A stretch of DNA of 64,000 bases, from assembly GCA_964017155.1 (NCBI GenBank), contig OZ024857.1, forward strand, positions 16,513,415-16,577,414. Reading direction: 5' to 3'. Source of the stretch: Oasisia sp. SBJ-2009. Lineage: Eukaryota; Annelida; Polychaeta; Sabellida; Siboglinidae. The position numbers and the translations under genes are program-made. The notes under the pieces are model-generated. The model was not told where the DNA came from. It made no database searches and worked only from the letters and a program-made list of their open reading frames with translations. Shown here one piece after another: positions 1-43,985 of this stretch; within the stretch, counting starts at the first letter, position 1; each line of letters starts with the position of its first letter.

Positions 1-283
1 TTTTGCAATGCACAATAATTATAATTGTTTGCTATGAATAGATTAAGAAGTAGAATATGCATAATTTAGAATGACATTAAGTTCTTTTAGAACAGAAGGG
101 ATGTGTCAAGATGTGGCTTGAGCAAAAAAGATTGTAGCTACGATCATGGCACTTCTCGCCCGCCCGGTAACATGGCGTAAATGCCGGAACTGTACTAAGC
201 AATTCAATACACGACATATTGAAACACTGGCGATGCACAGTCTATCTGGCCACCACTTCCTTTGAAAACACACGAACGGCCAA

Positions 284-448
284 CATGGAAGACAACAGGA
301 GAAGGCGAAAAAACCGGGACCCTTCGCGTCTGAAATCAACATTGAACAGAACGTGACGTGCAGCCGCTGTGGAAAGACTTGCCTATCTCGGATAGGTTTC
401 ATCAGCCATCAGTGTCTCTACCCCAGACGAGGACTTCCTCCTTCCTGA
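284..448 (+). mobile_element. Degraded non-LTR retroelement 3' ORF end (zinc-finger-like tail)
   Basis: Reads CSRCGKTCLSRIGFISHQC then a stop at 446-448. C-x2-C-G-[RK]-x-C-x-SRIGL-x-SH is the usual C-terminal tail of many invertebrate and fish LINE polyproteins. The reading frame upstream is interrupted. Remnant only. Confidence 0.55.
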
Positions 449-1059
449 GTCTTCGTTCGCGATCCAGAGCCATGATGATGATATAGGTTTGTTTAGTACT
501 CGTTAATAGTGTAATAACAGTAGCAACCGCAAACATGCAGTAATATTGTTAAAAGTTTAATAAACATTTCATTTATAAAACAATTTTTTAAACATTATTG
601 TAACAAGAAGGCCGTGATACAAAATCATGTGTATCATTTTACAGTATTCTCAGTCACTGAGCCTGAGGGGAAACTTTTAAGGCTGTTTTAAGTGACGTTT
701 CTACGTAATACGTAAAACGCCGACGACGACTACGCGTGTGCCGTAACAATGATGACGTTACAAGAAACGGTGGTTGTTTCTGCGTACAGTGGTTTTAATT
801 TCGTTTTGGACGACACCACTCACAGTTGAGGACGTATGTTACTGTCATAGTCATATACAATTATAGGCATACTACAATCAGGGCCATGATGTCGCTATTA
901 CAAAACACAAAGCAGCCATTACAACACAAACTGCAAGTGTCAGGTGACACGGGCTGCGAAATATGACTGAGTTGCGCGAAAATCTTGGGAAAGTTCCACG
1001 CCTAAGCCGAAGGTGGATGTAGGCTCCGATAGAAAACGATACGATATCGGCGGAATTCA
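449..1059. other. No gene seen
   Basis: Mixed AT-rich and moderately CpG-containing sequence; I see no exon-like segment with splice sites or repeat structure. Confidence 0.5.
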
Positions 1060-1342
1060 ATGACGAATATCACAAGTAGATCAAAAAGTATACTAGGGCC
1101 GCCAGCCCCGTCTAACTCGTCTAGAATGGAAGTAGATGGTCGTCCGCCGCGGCCATCGTCACCGCGCGGCGACGCTCAGCCCGCGGTACGGTCGGGCACA
1201 CAACTCGGTCTACAGGCGTCGTCACAGGCGCACTCACTCCACGTGTCACCGTCGCCGTCACAGGCGTTGTCACAGGTAGGGACCGGCAAATCCGTTAGGG
1301 GCGCGTCGGTAGGTCGGTTGAAATTTGTGTCCAGTAGGTTTT
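1060..1342 (+). other. CpG-rich patch with open frame; possible 5' exon, unproven
   Basis: GC- and CpG-rich in an AT-rich setting. A frame opens at ATG 1060 (MTNITSRSKSILGPPAPSNS, Pro/Ser/Arg-rich) and reaches a donor-like CACAG|gtaggg near 1275 in phase 0, the phase required by the first visible DPP exon. No homology supports it; DPP6/DPP10 cytoplasmic tails are poorly conserved. Confidence 0.2.
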
Positions 1343-2322
1343 TCTGCTCATGAGGGGAGGCCCAGGGAAACTCCTTTTAAAAAGCCTCGTATTAATCGTA
1401 TAACGGTGAATCCACATTTTTCTGAGACCCAAAATGTCAGAGAATGCAGCCGTGTGAATTGCAATATTTTAGGTGGGTTATTTAATTTAGATTTTTATGA
1501 GTGAATATGCGCTATGTTCGGATAATTATATCTTCGTAGCACGCGGAGGAAGTTTTCTGAAGTTTGGACAGTAGTTAGACGAATGTTTAATAAGAAGACC
1601 CTGAAATGTTCATATAAATCGCATGTAGCGCATTGTAGCTAAATCGTTTTGAATTTACCGCCCATTTTTAGGATTGCGCTGATGCAAAGACGGCCATCTT
1701 GGAGTAATCTAATATCAGATTCTAATCTAACTGCATCTTTGAACACGATAATATTTCAAAAAGATATTTTGTGTGAATAAATATCTAAAAATATAATCTT
1801 TCTAATGCGGTTAATATGCCAAATGTATACGTTTATTTGAGTATCGTATCACTGATATTAGCACAGACATGCTTCCCCATGCTAGCTAATTATTATAATG
1901 CTTTATGCATGGTGAGTGGTATGTTTTAATTTTATTTACAGAGAAACATCACCAAGTGAAATGTTGTCAAGGTTGACCAACAGAGCAGCTATTGAAATGT
2001 TGACTAAATATCTGTAAGGTTATAGCAGTTTTTAACTGCATTTCAAATGAGTGATTTAGCCCCAGTGTGAACGTGTGCTACAGAGCGCGCTGCGCAGGCC
2101 AGAGCCGAGGTCACAGATTTGGTACCATATTTGGAAATTTAAATGTGCCATAACTTTGTACTGCTTAAAGATATTTTAATTCTGTAAACGGTATATTGTT
2201 ACCTTTCATACATACAATCGACATGCACCATCATAAACGTTGTAAATCTATTTTGAATTTTTTTTGCCGGTCCGTATCACAGGCGCATTCACTCCACATG
2301 TCGCCGTCGCCGTCACAGCGTT
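1233..2322 (+). repeat. Duplicated ~45-bp CpG segment (1233-1278 and 2275-2322)
   Basis: Both stretches contain tcacaggcgca, then ctcac/ttcac, tccac and gtcgccgtcacag-like sequence in the same order and orientation about 1 kb apart. Between them, 1343-2270 is AT-rich with no gene seen. Origin unknown. Confidence 0.6.
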
Positions 2323-2950
2323 GCGTTGTCAGTGTGGCATCAACGGGCGCAAGGAAAGGCGCTGTCACGGGCGGAGTTACAGGCGCAGTCACGAATTCGG
2401 GGTTGCGTTTTGACGTCATGAATAAATTAAACGCACATGGCGGTTTATTTGTAGGGCAGAAAGCGGCTGCTGCAGCAGGCGCTCACATGTAAACAGGGCG
2501 GTGTGTCGTTATCCACACGTTCATACCCGGTGGTCATGCCCATGAAAATGCTATTTTTCACTTGTTATACTTTATCAGAAAATGTAAATGACCTGTCAGT
2601 GTGGATACTTCCCATATGCCGGAATATTGGGGCAGATAAGCCTAAGGGTCATTGCGTGAAGTGGTTTGTGTCAACTAGGCAGCTATCCATCGTATACATT
2701 GCATGGATGCCCGAAGTCAAAGAGCACACCAGGATTTGTTGCATCGTTTCTGCACATGTTTGTAAATTGGTGTTGTTATGTACACTTTTTTTGTACAGTA
2801 TATTTACACCACAACACATCCACACATAGTGATTTTAGTTTATTGTTTTGCTATGATAATGCAGTCATAATAGTGTTTTGATAATATAACTAGATAGGCT
2901 TTCATTATTCTGATAAATATTCCCTTTGCAAAACAAAACTATTGATGTTT
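2323..2950. other. No gene seen
   Basis: Two overlapping plus-strand open frames near 2500-2880 have no recognisable motifs or splice support. Confidence 0.4.
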
Positions 2951-2954
2951 TATA

Positions 2955-3175
2955 CAATATTTTATAGGATGTTTGCATTTAGTTTTCCATAGAATTATAT
3001 AGAATAGTCTATAGGATTTGTACTATAGAAAACCATAGGATATTGCCTATAGAATAATATTCTATAGAAAACCATAGGATATTTCATAGTTTTCTATGGA
3101 ATACTTCCTACAGGGAATATCCTACAGAACATTGTTAGAGATTGTTAAAAAAAAGTCTTTAAAACTATAGAAAAT
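2955..3175. repeat. Hairpin-rich AT cluster of CTATAGAA / TTCTATAG blocks
   Basis: Alternating direct and inverted copies of ctatagaaaaccatagga-like blocks; many adjacent copies pair as short hairpins. Same style as the cluster at 37.35-37.85 kb. Confidence 0.65.
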
Positions 3176-3339
3176 ATTATATTGACTGTCTATTGACGTT
3201 TAATTCTCCACATTGTCATGAACCAGAATATGTATCGGACATGTTGATTCATATAAACCACGCATGATTAAAATCACAGAATGATATAACACTTATCATG
3301 CATGACTTTGTGACTTTCGCTCTCAGTACAAAAACAGGG

Positions 3340-3430
3340 CTCTGTGATAATAATAATATTTATTATTTATAAAGCACAATAGCCAGCATGTTCAAAGTGT
3401 TGTATAATAACATATCAAATTACTCATTAT
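3340..3430 (-). mobile_element. Probable LINE/SINE 3' tail
   Basis: On the minus strand: ...ctttgaacatgctggc, tgtgctttataaataata, then an ATT-repeat tail, the type of ending seen in L2/CR1-like elements. Body not recognised. Confidence 0.35.
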
Positions 3431-4160
3431 GTGTTATAAAATAATAATAATAAATGTAACCGTCAAAATTATGTTCAGATAAATAAGTATACATATTAAA
3501 TTAATCATATTAAAACTGTTAATGATTAGTAAATAAGTAAATTCGATGACTAGAAAAACCTAAAACTAATTATTACACTATTTACATGTGAAACACATAC
3601 TAATTAACATTCGCACAAATAAATAAATACCGACAAAAACAATACATAATTTTATGTATAAAAAAGGTAAGATAAAATATTTAGATCAATGTCTAGAAAT
3701 TTTATGGGATATTTAAAATGTCAGCAGTAACATGTACGATTCACCACATGGCACATGCATGCATATGTGATACACCAGTCTGCACATATGTCCTGCGAGA
3801 TACAGTGAGTACGAATCGTGACTTCTGAATGACTTCAGGGCTTCTGCAGTGTACATACTCGGAGTGTGTATGATCTATGTGTAAATGCAGCCATAATCTA
3901 CAGAGGACCACTTTGATAAATCATCTACCCATTCCGTCCTGTCAGTGTCAAGCCTCCAAGCTGTACGGGTCTGGGACATCTATCCCGATAATGACAGTTT
4001 CTGCACTATAGCGATTCAACGACACACTGTCAAGATGGTTTATTTGGTCAGCCAAGTGTGCCATTACTCACATATGTCCATGCACAAAAAGAACTAATTA
4101 ATAACAGTCATAACAGCCACAAAACGACCGACTAACCAACATAACACAGTCACAGCACAT
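3431..4160. other. No gene seen
   Basis: AT-rich, with small microsatellite-like patches only. Confidence 0.4.
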
Positions 4161-4166
4161 CCCGGC

Positions 4167-4529
4167 TTAGCGCCGCTGCTGTTTACGTCTTTCTGCCCTA
4201 CGCGACCGTGCGCATGCGCGACCTACTTCGCTTTGTTGCCAAACACAGCAACCCCGAATATTTCGAGCTCCCTCCACTGATACCGTGCTAACCAAAGCGG
4301 ACGGTGATTCGCGCTGTCTCCTATCAAGAAAAATGAGGCCATCGTCCCTCGACTCAGTCCCCCTGGTAGGTCCGTACCAATGGCGCCATCTAGCCAGAAT
4401 GTTGTTAACTACATAGAGTTGCTTTTCGAACATGGTCACCAGGTGGCGATACTGTCCGACGTAAATGGTTCTAACTCGGTCGTCGTGCTGTAGAAATGTT
4501 TGATAAAAAACGCAGCGGTTGGACACCAC
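4167..4529 (-). other. CpG-containing 120-codon open frame with NRF1- and CTCF-like sites
   Basis: Longest plausible minus frame here; no recognised domain. The region has a palindromic gcgcatgcgc (4210-4219, NRF1-type) and two CTCF-like cores on opposite strands (about 4381-4396 minus, 4437-4450 plus). It looks more like a promoter or insulator than a coding exon. Confidence 0.2.
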
Positions 4530-4559
4530 TTGTTAAAATAAACCAACTTCCTTGTGATT

Positions 4560-6652
4560 GTATCACAACGCCTTGTAGGATAATATATGTTCTTGTTGTG
4601 TAGAAAACATGTTTCCCAGTAAATGGAGCTAGTTATAAACAACTTCCAATTACGTTATTAGCATATGCCATCATTGTTTTTGTAAGGGTCCAATAATAGG
4701 AACCTGCCAAAAAATTTCTTTACCATGTTTACGATGGTGCATGTTGATTGTATAACTAAGCTAAGATAGCGTTTACAGAATTTAAATATCTTCATGCAGT
4801 CAAATAGTATGGCAACTGTAGCCTTCAGTACATGATACAACACATGTGACCACTGCACATCCTGCTGTGTAGCATACGTTCATACCGCGTCTGGATCACT
4901 CAACTGAAATGCAGTTGCAAACTGCTGTAACCTATAACAAATATGTTTGTAATTTTTTTTTACCTCAATGTTGACATGGGTATGACCTTGAAATAGCATT
5001 TTATAATAAAATTGTAATACTAAAAGCTTTTATATAGCACCATAAATGCAAGTTACCTAGCTTGTTTGAAGGGTGTATCACAATGTTTCCTATATTACCT
5101 ATATTATTTGGTAAATTATTGAAAAGTGGAAAAATTATATTTCAATATATTTGAAAATATTTGCTTCCATTATCCATATGAAAGTATATATGTTGAACTT
5201 CTTGGGACAATCGTTCTTTTCATCCAATCTTGTTTTATTGCACCAGCCTGTCAAACCATGATGATTTTCCGTCTTTTTTCCAATGTATCCTATGTTATCC
5301 ACCACCTTGTCGTACTAAATATACATGGATATACTTAAAGGTTATAATTAATACATGAAAAATGTGCTTGAAATTGTCTGCCCACAGCAGGGTGTAAAAT
5401 AAGAAGGCTGTCTATCTACTGTACATAGTAAATAGTTAAGCATAAACATACGACAAAGTACACACATGTTGACATGGTTTAACTCCTGTTACCTTGGCCT
5501 TCCAGCTTAACAGAAGAGAGACATAGCATATGTTCTCATATCTGTTTATGGTATGATTTTGTAAACAGAACCGATATGATCACACATTTAAACTTAGATT
5601 GCCCATTTTTGCTGATACCGAGGCCAACAGAAACTGGCGACATATTATAAACATGTTTAATTCTTATAACTTATAAGTAACCAAATTTGTGTGCAATATA
5701 GCAGGATCAGGACACTGATACACTAGACCTACATTCTAGACAATATATGAAAAGGATCTTGAAACATATTCAACATAATAAGCTTCACATCACCAGCAAA
5801 TTTGACAGTGATAACAACGTCAACAAGTGGTTAAGCGCTGCTATTGAACTGCTGCATACACAAATCAAACAGAATTGGTAAGCAATCCAGAGTGATGAGA
5901 TTAAATGACCATGCAGTGTGAAATTAATTTAGTGGCTTGCTTAACAGTCCCTTTGATAAGAAATCATGCAATGTTTATCAACATATTTCTAAAATAAGAT
6001 GTTACATCTGCATTTTGTTCCACTGTCATCAACAACTGCACAAACAACCATTTCAGGATATACAGACATGTTTGGCCGTGATGAAGATCAAATGACGTGT
6101 GTCCAGTTACTTAGACAAGAAATCCCAAAGCATGTATCCATACATCCAGTAACAGTATCGTTCCAGCCTTGACTGCCTATAGTCCTTCCTTCAAGCAGAT
6201 GTTTACTTAAATTTGCACGGTGGTATGCAAATAATTTAATCATAGCCACGTTGTTTTTGGTTTGAAATATATCATGTTTGTGTCATTTATTGTATAATTT
6301 GTAGGACGGTTCTGTGTGAACCAGTGTGTTGCACAGCCTACATTGGACTGTAATTCTGTACAATTTGTCAAATATCATTTTATATCTGGATATGCTGAAG
6401 GAGTTTAGTAAATATAAGGATATCTATTTTTTTTAATATATCATCAGAGCTATACAGATTCCTAAGACGATTAACTGGACAGATAATATGTCTACACCAT
6501 GTACAAAGGCATTTAAAGAGTAACTTATTTTCTCTTTACTATACCGTGTCAGTGTTTTCTCTTCTAAATAGGCAGTGACGAAACACTGCTGAGGAACCGA
6601 CATTAACTTCAAAGATGTAGCCATGGTTAAGTTCAGGTCTTGTCAAGTCATG
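4560..6652. other. No gene seen
   Basis: AT-rich single-copy-looking DNA; short open frames without motifs. Confidence 0.4.
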
Positions 6653-6700
6653 TTAAGTACGCTGATGACTGAGCTCTACTTGAAGCAGTAGAAGAGGTTG

Positions 6701-8219
6701 AGAGATATGTTGACTACCAGCATCAAGAGACACATGTTGACTACCAGCATCAAGAGACATATGTTGACTACCAGCATCAAGAGACATATGTTGACTACCA
6801 GCATCAAGAGACACATGTTGACTACCAGCATCAAGAGACATATGTTGACTACCAGCATCAAGAGACACATGTTGACTACCAGCATCAAGAGACACATGTT
6901 GACTACCAGCATCAAGAGACACATGTTGACTACCAGCATCAAGAGACACATGTTGACTACCAGCATCAAGAGACATATGTTGACTACCAGCATCAAGAGA
7001 CATATGTTGACTACCAGCATCAAGAGACATATGTTGACTACCAGCATCAAGAGACATATGTTGACTACCAGCATCAAGAGACACATGTTGACTACCAGCA
7101 TCAAGAGACACATGTTGACTACCAGCATCAAGAGACATATGTTGACTACCAGCATCAAGAGACACATGTTGACTACCAGCATCAAGAGACATATGTTGAC
7201 TACCAGCATCAAGAGACATATGTTGACTACCAGCATCAAGAGACATATGTTGACTACCAGCATCAAGAGACATATGTTGACTACCAGCATCAAGAGACAT
7301 ATGTTGACTACCAGCATCAAGAGACACATGTTGACTACCAGCATCAAGAGACATATGTTGACTACCAGCATCAAGAGACATATGTTGACTACCAGCATCA
7401 AGAGACACATGTTGACTACCAGCATCAAGAGACATATGTTGACTACCAGCATCAAGAGACATATGTTGACTACCAGCATCAAGAGACACATGTTGACTAC
7501 CAGCATCAAGAGACACATGTTGACTACCAGCATCAAGAGACACATGTTGACTACCAGCATCAAGAGACACATGTTGACTACCAGCATCAAGAGACACATG
7601 TTGACTACCAGCATCAAGAGACACATGTTGACTACCAGCATCAAGAAACATATGTTGACTACCAGCATCAAGAGACACATGTTGACTACCAGCATCAAGA
7701 GACATATGTTGACTACCAGCATCAAGAGACATATGTTGACTACCAGCATCAAGAGACATATGTTGACTACCAGCATCAAGAGACACATGTTGACTACCAG
7801 CATCAAGAGACACATGTTGACTACCAGCATCAAGAGACATATGTTGACTACCAGTATCAAGAGACATATGTTGACTACCAGCATCAAGAGACACATGTTG
7901 ACTACCAGCATCAAGAGACATATGTTGACTACCAGTATCAAGAGACATATGTTGACTACCAGCATCAAGAGACACATGTTGACTACCAGCATCAAGAGAC
8001 ATATGTTGACTACCAGTATCAAGAGACATATGTTGACTACCAGCATCAAGAGACACATGTTGACTACCAGCATCAGGAGACATATGTTGACTACCAGCAT
8101 CAAGAGACATATGTTGACTACCAGCATCAAGAGGCATATGTTGACTACCAGCATCAAGAGACACATGTTGACTACCAGCATCAAGAGGCATATGTTGACT
8201 ACCAGCATCAAGAGACATT
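6701..8219. repeat. 27-bp minisatellite, about 56 units
   Basis: Unit begins catcaagagaca, then t/c, atgttgactaccag. Nearly perfect, with one main polymorphic base (catatg/cacatg). Because 27 is a multiple of 3 and the unit lacks stops, open frames over 500 codons run through it (minus LDAGSQHMS, plus HMLTTSIKR). I regard these as chance frames. Confidence 0.95.
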
Positions 8220-8224
8220 TTCAT

Positions 8225-8710
8225 GACTGCTGCAGATGCAGTTATAATAATAATAAACATTATTTATTCACTAAAACCTTATAAAATGTACATTTGATCT
8301 CCCTAAGGGTTGTGATTGCTAAAAGCAAGTGTATTGTAAAACATAATATACATACACTAAACAATTTGATTGACTATCTTATACATTGCATAATGCGTTA
8401 AAATATAGTGAATAAAAAATGAATAACAATAAAAAATAAATATACTGAAATAGATTACAATAAAAATAATAATAAATAGCATTATATATATATATATAAT
8501 AAAACGTTTAGTAAAACTGTTCATTGAATCGTGTGTAATTGTTTTCTAGTTAAAAACACGATGCTTAAAGGCAGAGAGATCGAGTTTCTTATTATTGGGT
8601 CTAAGTTCATTCCATATGTGTGCACCATTTACAGCAATGGAGTTCTTGAAAACATTGGTTCGTGCTTTAGTTAGTCCCAGAACACGTTTTTAAAGACACT
8701 TCATGGAAGT
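8225..8710 (-). mobile_element. LINE 3' end: ORF C-terminus and 3' UTR
   Basis: Minus strand reads NSIAVNGAHIWNELRPNN then KLDLSAFKHRVF, a typical non-LTR ORF2 C-terminus, followed by an AT-rich 3' UTR and a TTATTATTAT tail next to the 27-bp array. The UTR portion (8240-8500) matches, inverted, 11755-12045. Confidence 0.6.
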
Positions 8711-9682
8711 GAGCGGCAATGACGACCATCCTAACGAGAGGCATAGGTGACACGCATTCAGCTGACGACCCTGACTAAGTGTATCTGCAACTTTGTTAAT
8801 AGAATCCTCGGGGAAATCCAACATGACTGAAATATTCATGGCAGCCAAAACAAGCGTGCAACGTCACCTTTGACACTAATGCTGATTCCTGGCGTGAGGA
8901 CAAGGCTCGGGAACACGCTGTAGTTAGGGGTAGATGGATTCACATGTTGGAAGAAGGAGCATAGCTGGATGTTGGTGGCTGATTAGGGCTGGAGAGGATG
9001 GAGTTCTGTAGATGGTGTTGTCCGTGTGTCGTTTCTACCAAGGTAATGTTGCAACACGTTCGTGTCTGATCCATGTCCTCGTATGGGCAGTTCTGGTCAG
9101 TGGTCTGGTGATGCGGTTATGGTTAGTAGTCTGGTCAGTGGTCTGGTTATGGTCAGTGGTCTGATTTTGTTAGGAGTCTGGTCTGGTTATGGTTAGTGGC
9201 CTGGTCATCTTTAAGGAATAACATGGTCAGTTGGCGATTCGTTTAGGTTAATGATACTTTAGAGTTTCTTAAAGTGCTTTAAGCAATTTTATATTGAAAC
9301 TTTGAGCAGGCTGGTTATAAGAGTGATAAACTGGTAAAAAACAATTTCAAAGACCTCACCGACACACTGACTTCAACGTGAAGTTACCTGTCTGAAGCAT
9401 GTGGTGGGTCAACTGAGCTGTCAGTATCCTCACAGTGTCATCGTCAGTGTTGCACTGAGTCGCAGTAAACATGGAGAAGTTCTGCTCTCACAGTGTTTTG
9501 TGTGTGTGTGTCTGTGTGTTGGTGTCTGTATTGTACTGTACGGTACTGTCTACTGTATTGTACTGTCTAATGTACTGTCTAATGTACTGTCTACTGTTCT
9601 GTCTACTGTACTGGGGTTGTGTAATGGTTGACATAAAACCATGTTGTTGACTGTTGATTAAATGTTTCTGTCTATTTTGCAG
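8711..9682. other. No exon seen; weak local repeats
   Basis: 9095-9200 holds short imperfect ggtctggt(tat) repeats; 9530-9610 has imperfect tactgtcta repeats. 9671-9682 is the acceptor of the first visible DPP exon. Confidence 0.4.
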
Positions 9683-40451
<30,769 letters not shown>

Positions 40452-41892
40452 GCTCTTATGGGGAGGGGATGAGATGTATGGTGGAGTACGATGGTTACCT
40501 CAGGGGTCACCCACGCAGCAACCTGGTTCATCAAAGGAGTACAGAGGGCGGTTGCAGATCAACAAACTGAGAGAGACGGTAGACAACGCCACAGATGTAG
40601 AGCAACACGGGCTGACCATGTGAACCGGGCGATGTCTACGCCAGCTGGTCGTTATCTAGATCCTTATGGAAGACTGAGTAACAGCCGTGACGCACTGACA
40701 AGTGCGTACAGTAACGACAGCCTCAGTGAGCAACTGAGTTATATTAAAATATGCCAACAGCACGAATACACATAATCCAACATCATCCACCCAAACATAT
40801 GCCGGACCACGACTCGGTTATGTTCCTACTAAGTGTCATCCTTCTGAACAGGGACTTCATGACAACAGTTGAGATGGACTGACAATTCGAGCAGTCTAAT
40901 CCCTGCTCCCTCTTGTTTATATCACTTTGACAACAGCCAGTGAATTGTTTTCTGTGTCACGAGCTTTCTTATTGTTTGCCTAGTGATTAGATTATCACGT
41001 CTTTCTGAAACTGTGTCCTGTAGCACATCCAGCTGAAAATTACATGTTGAGGCAACTAGAATAATTTCTAGCGTTCATTGTGCAATAGTTTGTGTAGACT
41101 AGATGTTCTTTTTAAAACGCTACTTTGATATCGTATAACAGTTTGCTGTCACGTATACTGCATTGCCATATTCTGTCTAAATGGCGAGGATAAGTGGCTA
41201 CGATGCTGAGTTTTGCTGACATCTTGTGTACATAATACTAGCAGGTAGAACCGATATTGCATGAAGAAAGGAGGCAGCACAGCCTGTGATGTGACGTATT
41301 TTCACTGCAAACTCTGACGTATGTATCCGCGTCATAAAATTATGCTGACTTAATTGATATAAGAAATTCTCTATGAGACATGTTCTGATCATGAATTCTG
41401 ATAACTGTTATAAATTGTTGGCATGCCGACGTTTTGTGGGTGGCAGAAGGGAGTTAGGCAGCCGGTATGATTGTGTTCTTAAATATTCACATGAAACGAA
41501 TTGGAGCGTCTATATGCTTTCTGATTAGAAACTGTTAAGTAACAGTGTCTGCTGAAGAAATTAGATAGTGTAATATAGCATTTTAATCATACTTTCTTTT
41601 ATGGGTGGCTGTGTACATATAAATGAGCCATTCTGTTTTGTTTACACGAATGACTAATGTATATATGACCACACTTATACATATATGTAGCCTGATTGCT
41701 CAAAAACTACACCTGCTTTAGATATTGTTTATCTTAGATGCTACAATAGTTTGTTTTTCATAGCGAAAGAACTCGCTATGGTTGTGGTCTTTGATGAATA
41801 CTTGAGAGTAATTTTGAGTGATTTCTTTCAATAAGAGCAATACAATGTGTTTGAATTGATTGATCTGAAGGATTAACCCAATGGTATCGAAT
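40452..41892 (+). other. DPP 3' UTR and downstream DNA
   Basis: Begins after the TAG. No canonical AATAAA with a clear GU-rich element stands out, so the 3' end is not placed. No other gene seen. Confidence 0.4.
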
Positions 41893-43060
41893 ACGAATAC
41901 ATTTATTTCAGGTAAAAACCCATATACAATCGGTACATACATTAGAACATCTAAGTAGCATATTACAGAGCCAATATGTTTAAAAAAATGAATAGATAAA
42001 AAATAAATATGGTTATAAATGTAAAATTTTAGAAAAACATAAAATAATGAGCAATATACAGGATGTGATTGTAAAATAAATATGCAATTAATTCATATAA
42101 ATAAACACCTTTTGAAAAGTAGGTTATATAAACAACTTACTGACTTTAAAATATATAATAAATAATAATAAAGTTATATGCGAGACATGATGACTATCTT
42201 ACAGAGTTACTGTGTACAATTAATTGGCCCAGCTAATCCACATTGGGCCATTTACTATTTCAAAGCAATTGTACATAACCCTAATCAAGTCATTATTTAT
42301 GTTAAAAATGCGTCTTAAAACCATAAATGTTCTTACGCAATAGGGCGTCAAATGTATCAATAGCATTACTAGCAAACGCCACTCGCGCTGTCCCGTCGGC
42401 TATATCCCCAAATCCGTCTATGCATATTGTTGTAGGCAACTTTAGCTTTTAAATATGAGCCCTTATTAAAGTTAACCCATAATTGGCAACAATAAGTTGT
42501 ACAACAATATGCATGAAACCGATGTAGTTTAACACCCACGGAACAGTGGTGACATTTTCTGATAATGCTATTTGACCTAGCATAACAATTACGTAGATGT
42601 CTTAGAATATCTCCGTCATCTTTCAGGTCATTGCATATTATCACACCTAAATATTTTGCTTCTTTGACGTATGCAAGCTTGTTTAGGTTCATATACATAT
42701 CTGGACATTTCAGGTTAAAACCACGTGGTTTGAAGACTATTCAACATCATTTTCAAAGCCAAACTTTGCACATATGTTCAGCAAACCCTGAAGCCCACTA
42801 GGACTGGGAGCAATAACACATATGTCATCGGCATTAGAACACATGGTTAGTGCAGCAGTTGTGTATGTGACAACCTATACAAGCACTATTTAGCATATTG
42901 CACAGGTCATCAATGTATACGATAAATAAATATGGGGACAAAATCCCACCTTGTCGAACACCATTCGAAACATTAAAAAAAACTCTGATGTTGTAGAATC
43001 CCATTTGACACAGAATGTTTGGGTTCTGTACCAGTACAACATAATACGTATAAGTACAAC
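41893..43060 (-). mobile_element. 5'-truncated LINE: RT palm, C-terminal region, 3' UTR
   Basis: Minus frames: 43110-42950 region with YYVVLVQNPNILCQMGFYNI and SNGVRQGGILSPYLFIVYID, then 42698-42369 (EAKYLGVIICNDLKDD, QLWVNFNKGSYLK). A different LINE family from that at 25 kb; frame is broken between the pieces. 41893-42368 is 3' UTR, shared with 11506-11755. Confidence 0.75.
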
Positions 43061-43185
43061 CACGGGCGTCGATCGGGGGGGGGGGGGACGCGTCCCCCCA
43101 CTTTTCAGGGTGGGGGGACGGCATAGGAATTGTCCCCCCCCCACTTTTCAGTTCAGAAAAATTGCGAGGCATATAGCCTGACTCA
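43061..43185. repeat. G-run/C-run inverted patch interrupting the LINE
   Basis: cgtcgatcgggggggg...acgcgtccccccacttttca and a second ccccccccccacttttca copy 50 bp on. May be the end of an unidentified transposon that cut the LINE. Confidence 0.5.
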
Positions 43186-43985
43186 ACACTCCTCTCTCTT
43201 AACAGCCGCTACATAGACTAGCTAGACAATAAACTCGCGATAGGAAGTTCAGCAAAGTTATTTATCGCAAATTAACACAACGAGGCGAAGAAGTTTTGAG
43301 GCATGTTTTACTGTTAGTGCGCCATAATCCGTGATAGTTATTTAAACAAACGTAATATTTTAATGTATTGAACGAAATTTTAGACAACTCTTCACAGTAG
43401 TAATCACAGGAGAGTAATCGAACAGCCCGTTGCATTTATACCAAAAATGCTTTGTTATTTCGCTGCACACAGATGATTTCTAATTTGTCGCGCATACGCA
43501 GAAAGGCCAATCGGAAAGTTTATAACTAACGGAAAAATGTAAGCCGCTGCCGGGCTCTATCAACCTTGTGTTGATATTATTAATAGGATCTAGCCATCAA
43601 GCACATTTTAAATGACGAAATTTGACCCCTCGCCTGCTTGATGCTTATCGCCTACGACAGAAGTGGCGGATTCCTGCACTTTGTGTAACCTATTCCCATT
43701 TGAGTGATGACAAATTTCTTTGCCAAAATGTTGGATTGGGAAGTTCTACAGTATATACGTTTCTTTAGATAAATTCTTCTCTGTACATGTATTGCCATAA
43801 ATTGTACATAATATTATTAAAAGTTGTTAATCCTGGTGTGAAGTTGTTTATTAACGACGCCACTAACCGCATAGCTGGCTGATGCTGGACGCCAGCGGAC
43901 GAGCTGGTTGGTGAGGGTGGTGGACGGCCCGGCCCTCCGTGTCGACAGCGATACTGACAGCAATGGCGGGTCATCACAGCTACAG
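43186..43985. other. No gene seen
   Basis: AT-rich, becoming GC-rich near 43860. Confidence 0.4.

Noticed and set aside
6653..8284. Open frames of 511-535 codons on both strands as repeat proteins
   Set aside because: 27-bp unit without stops explains them; no signal peptide logic, splice sites or third-base bias.
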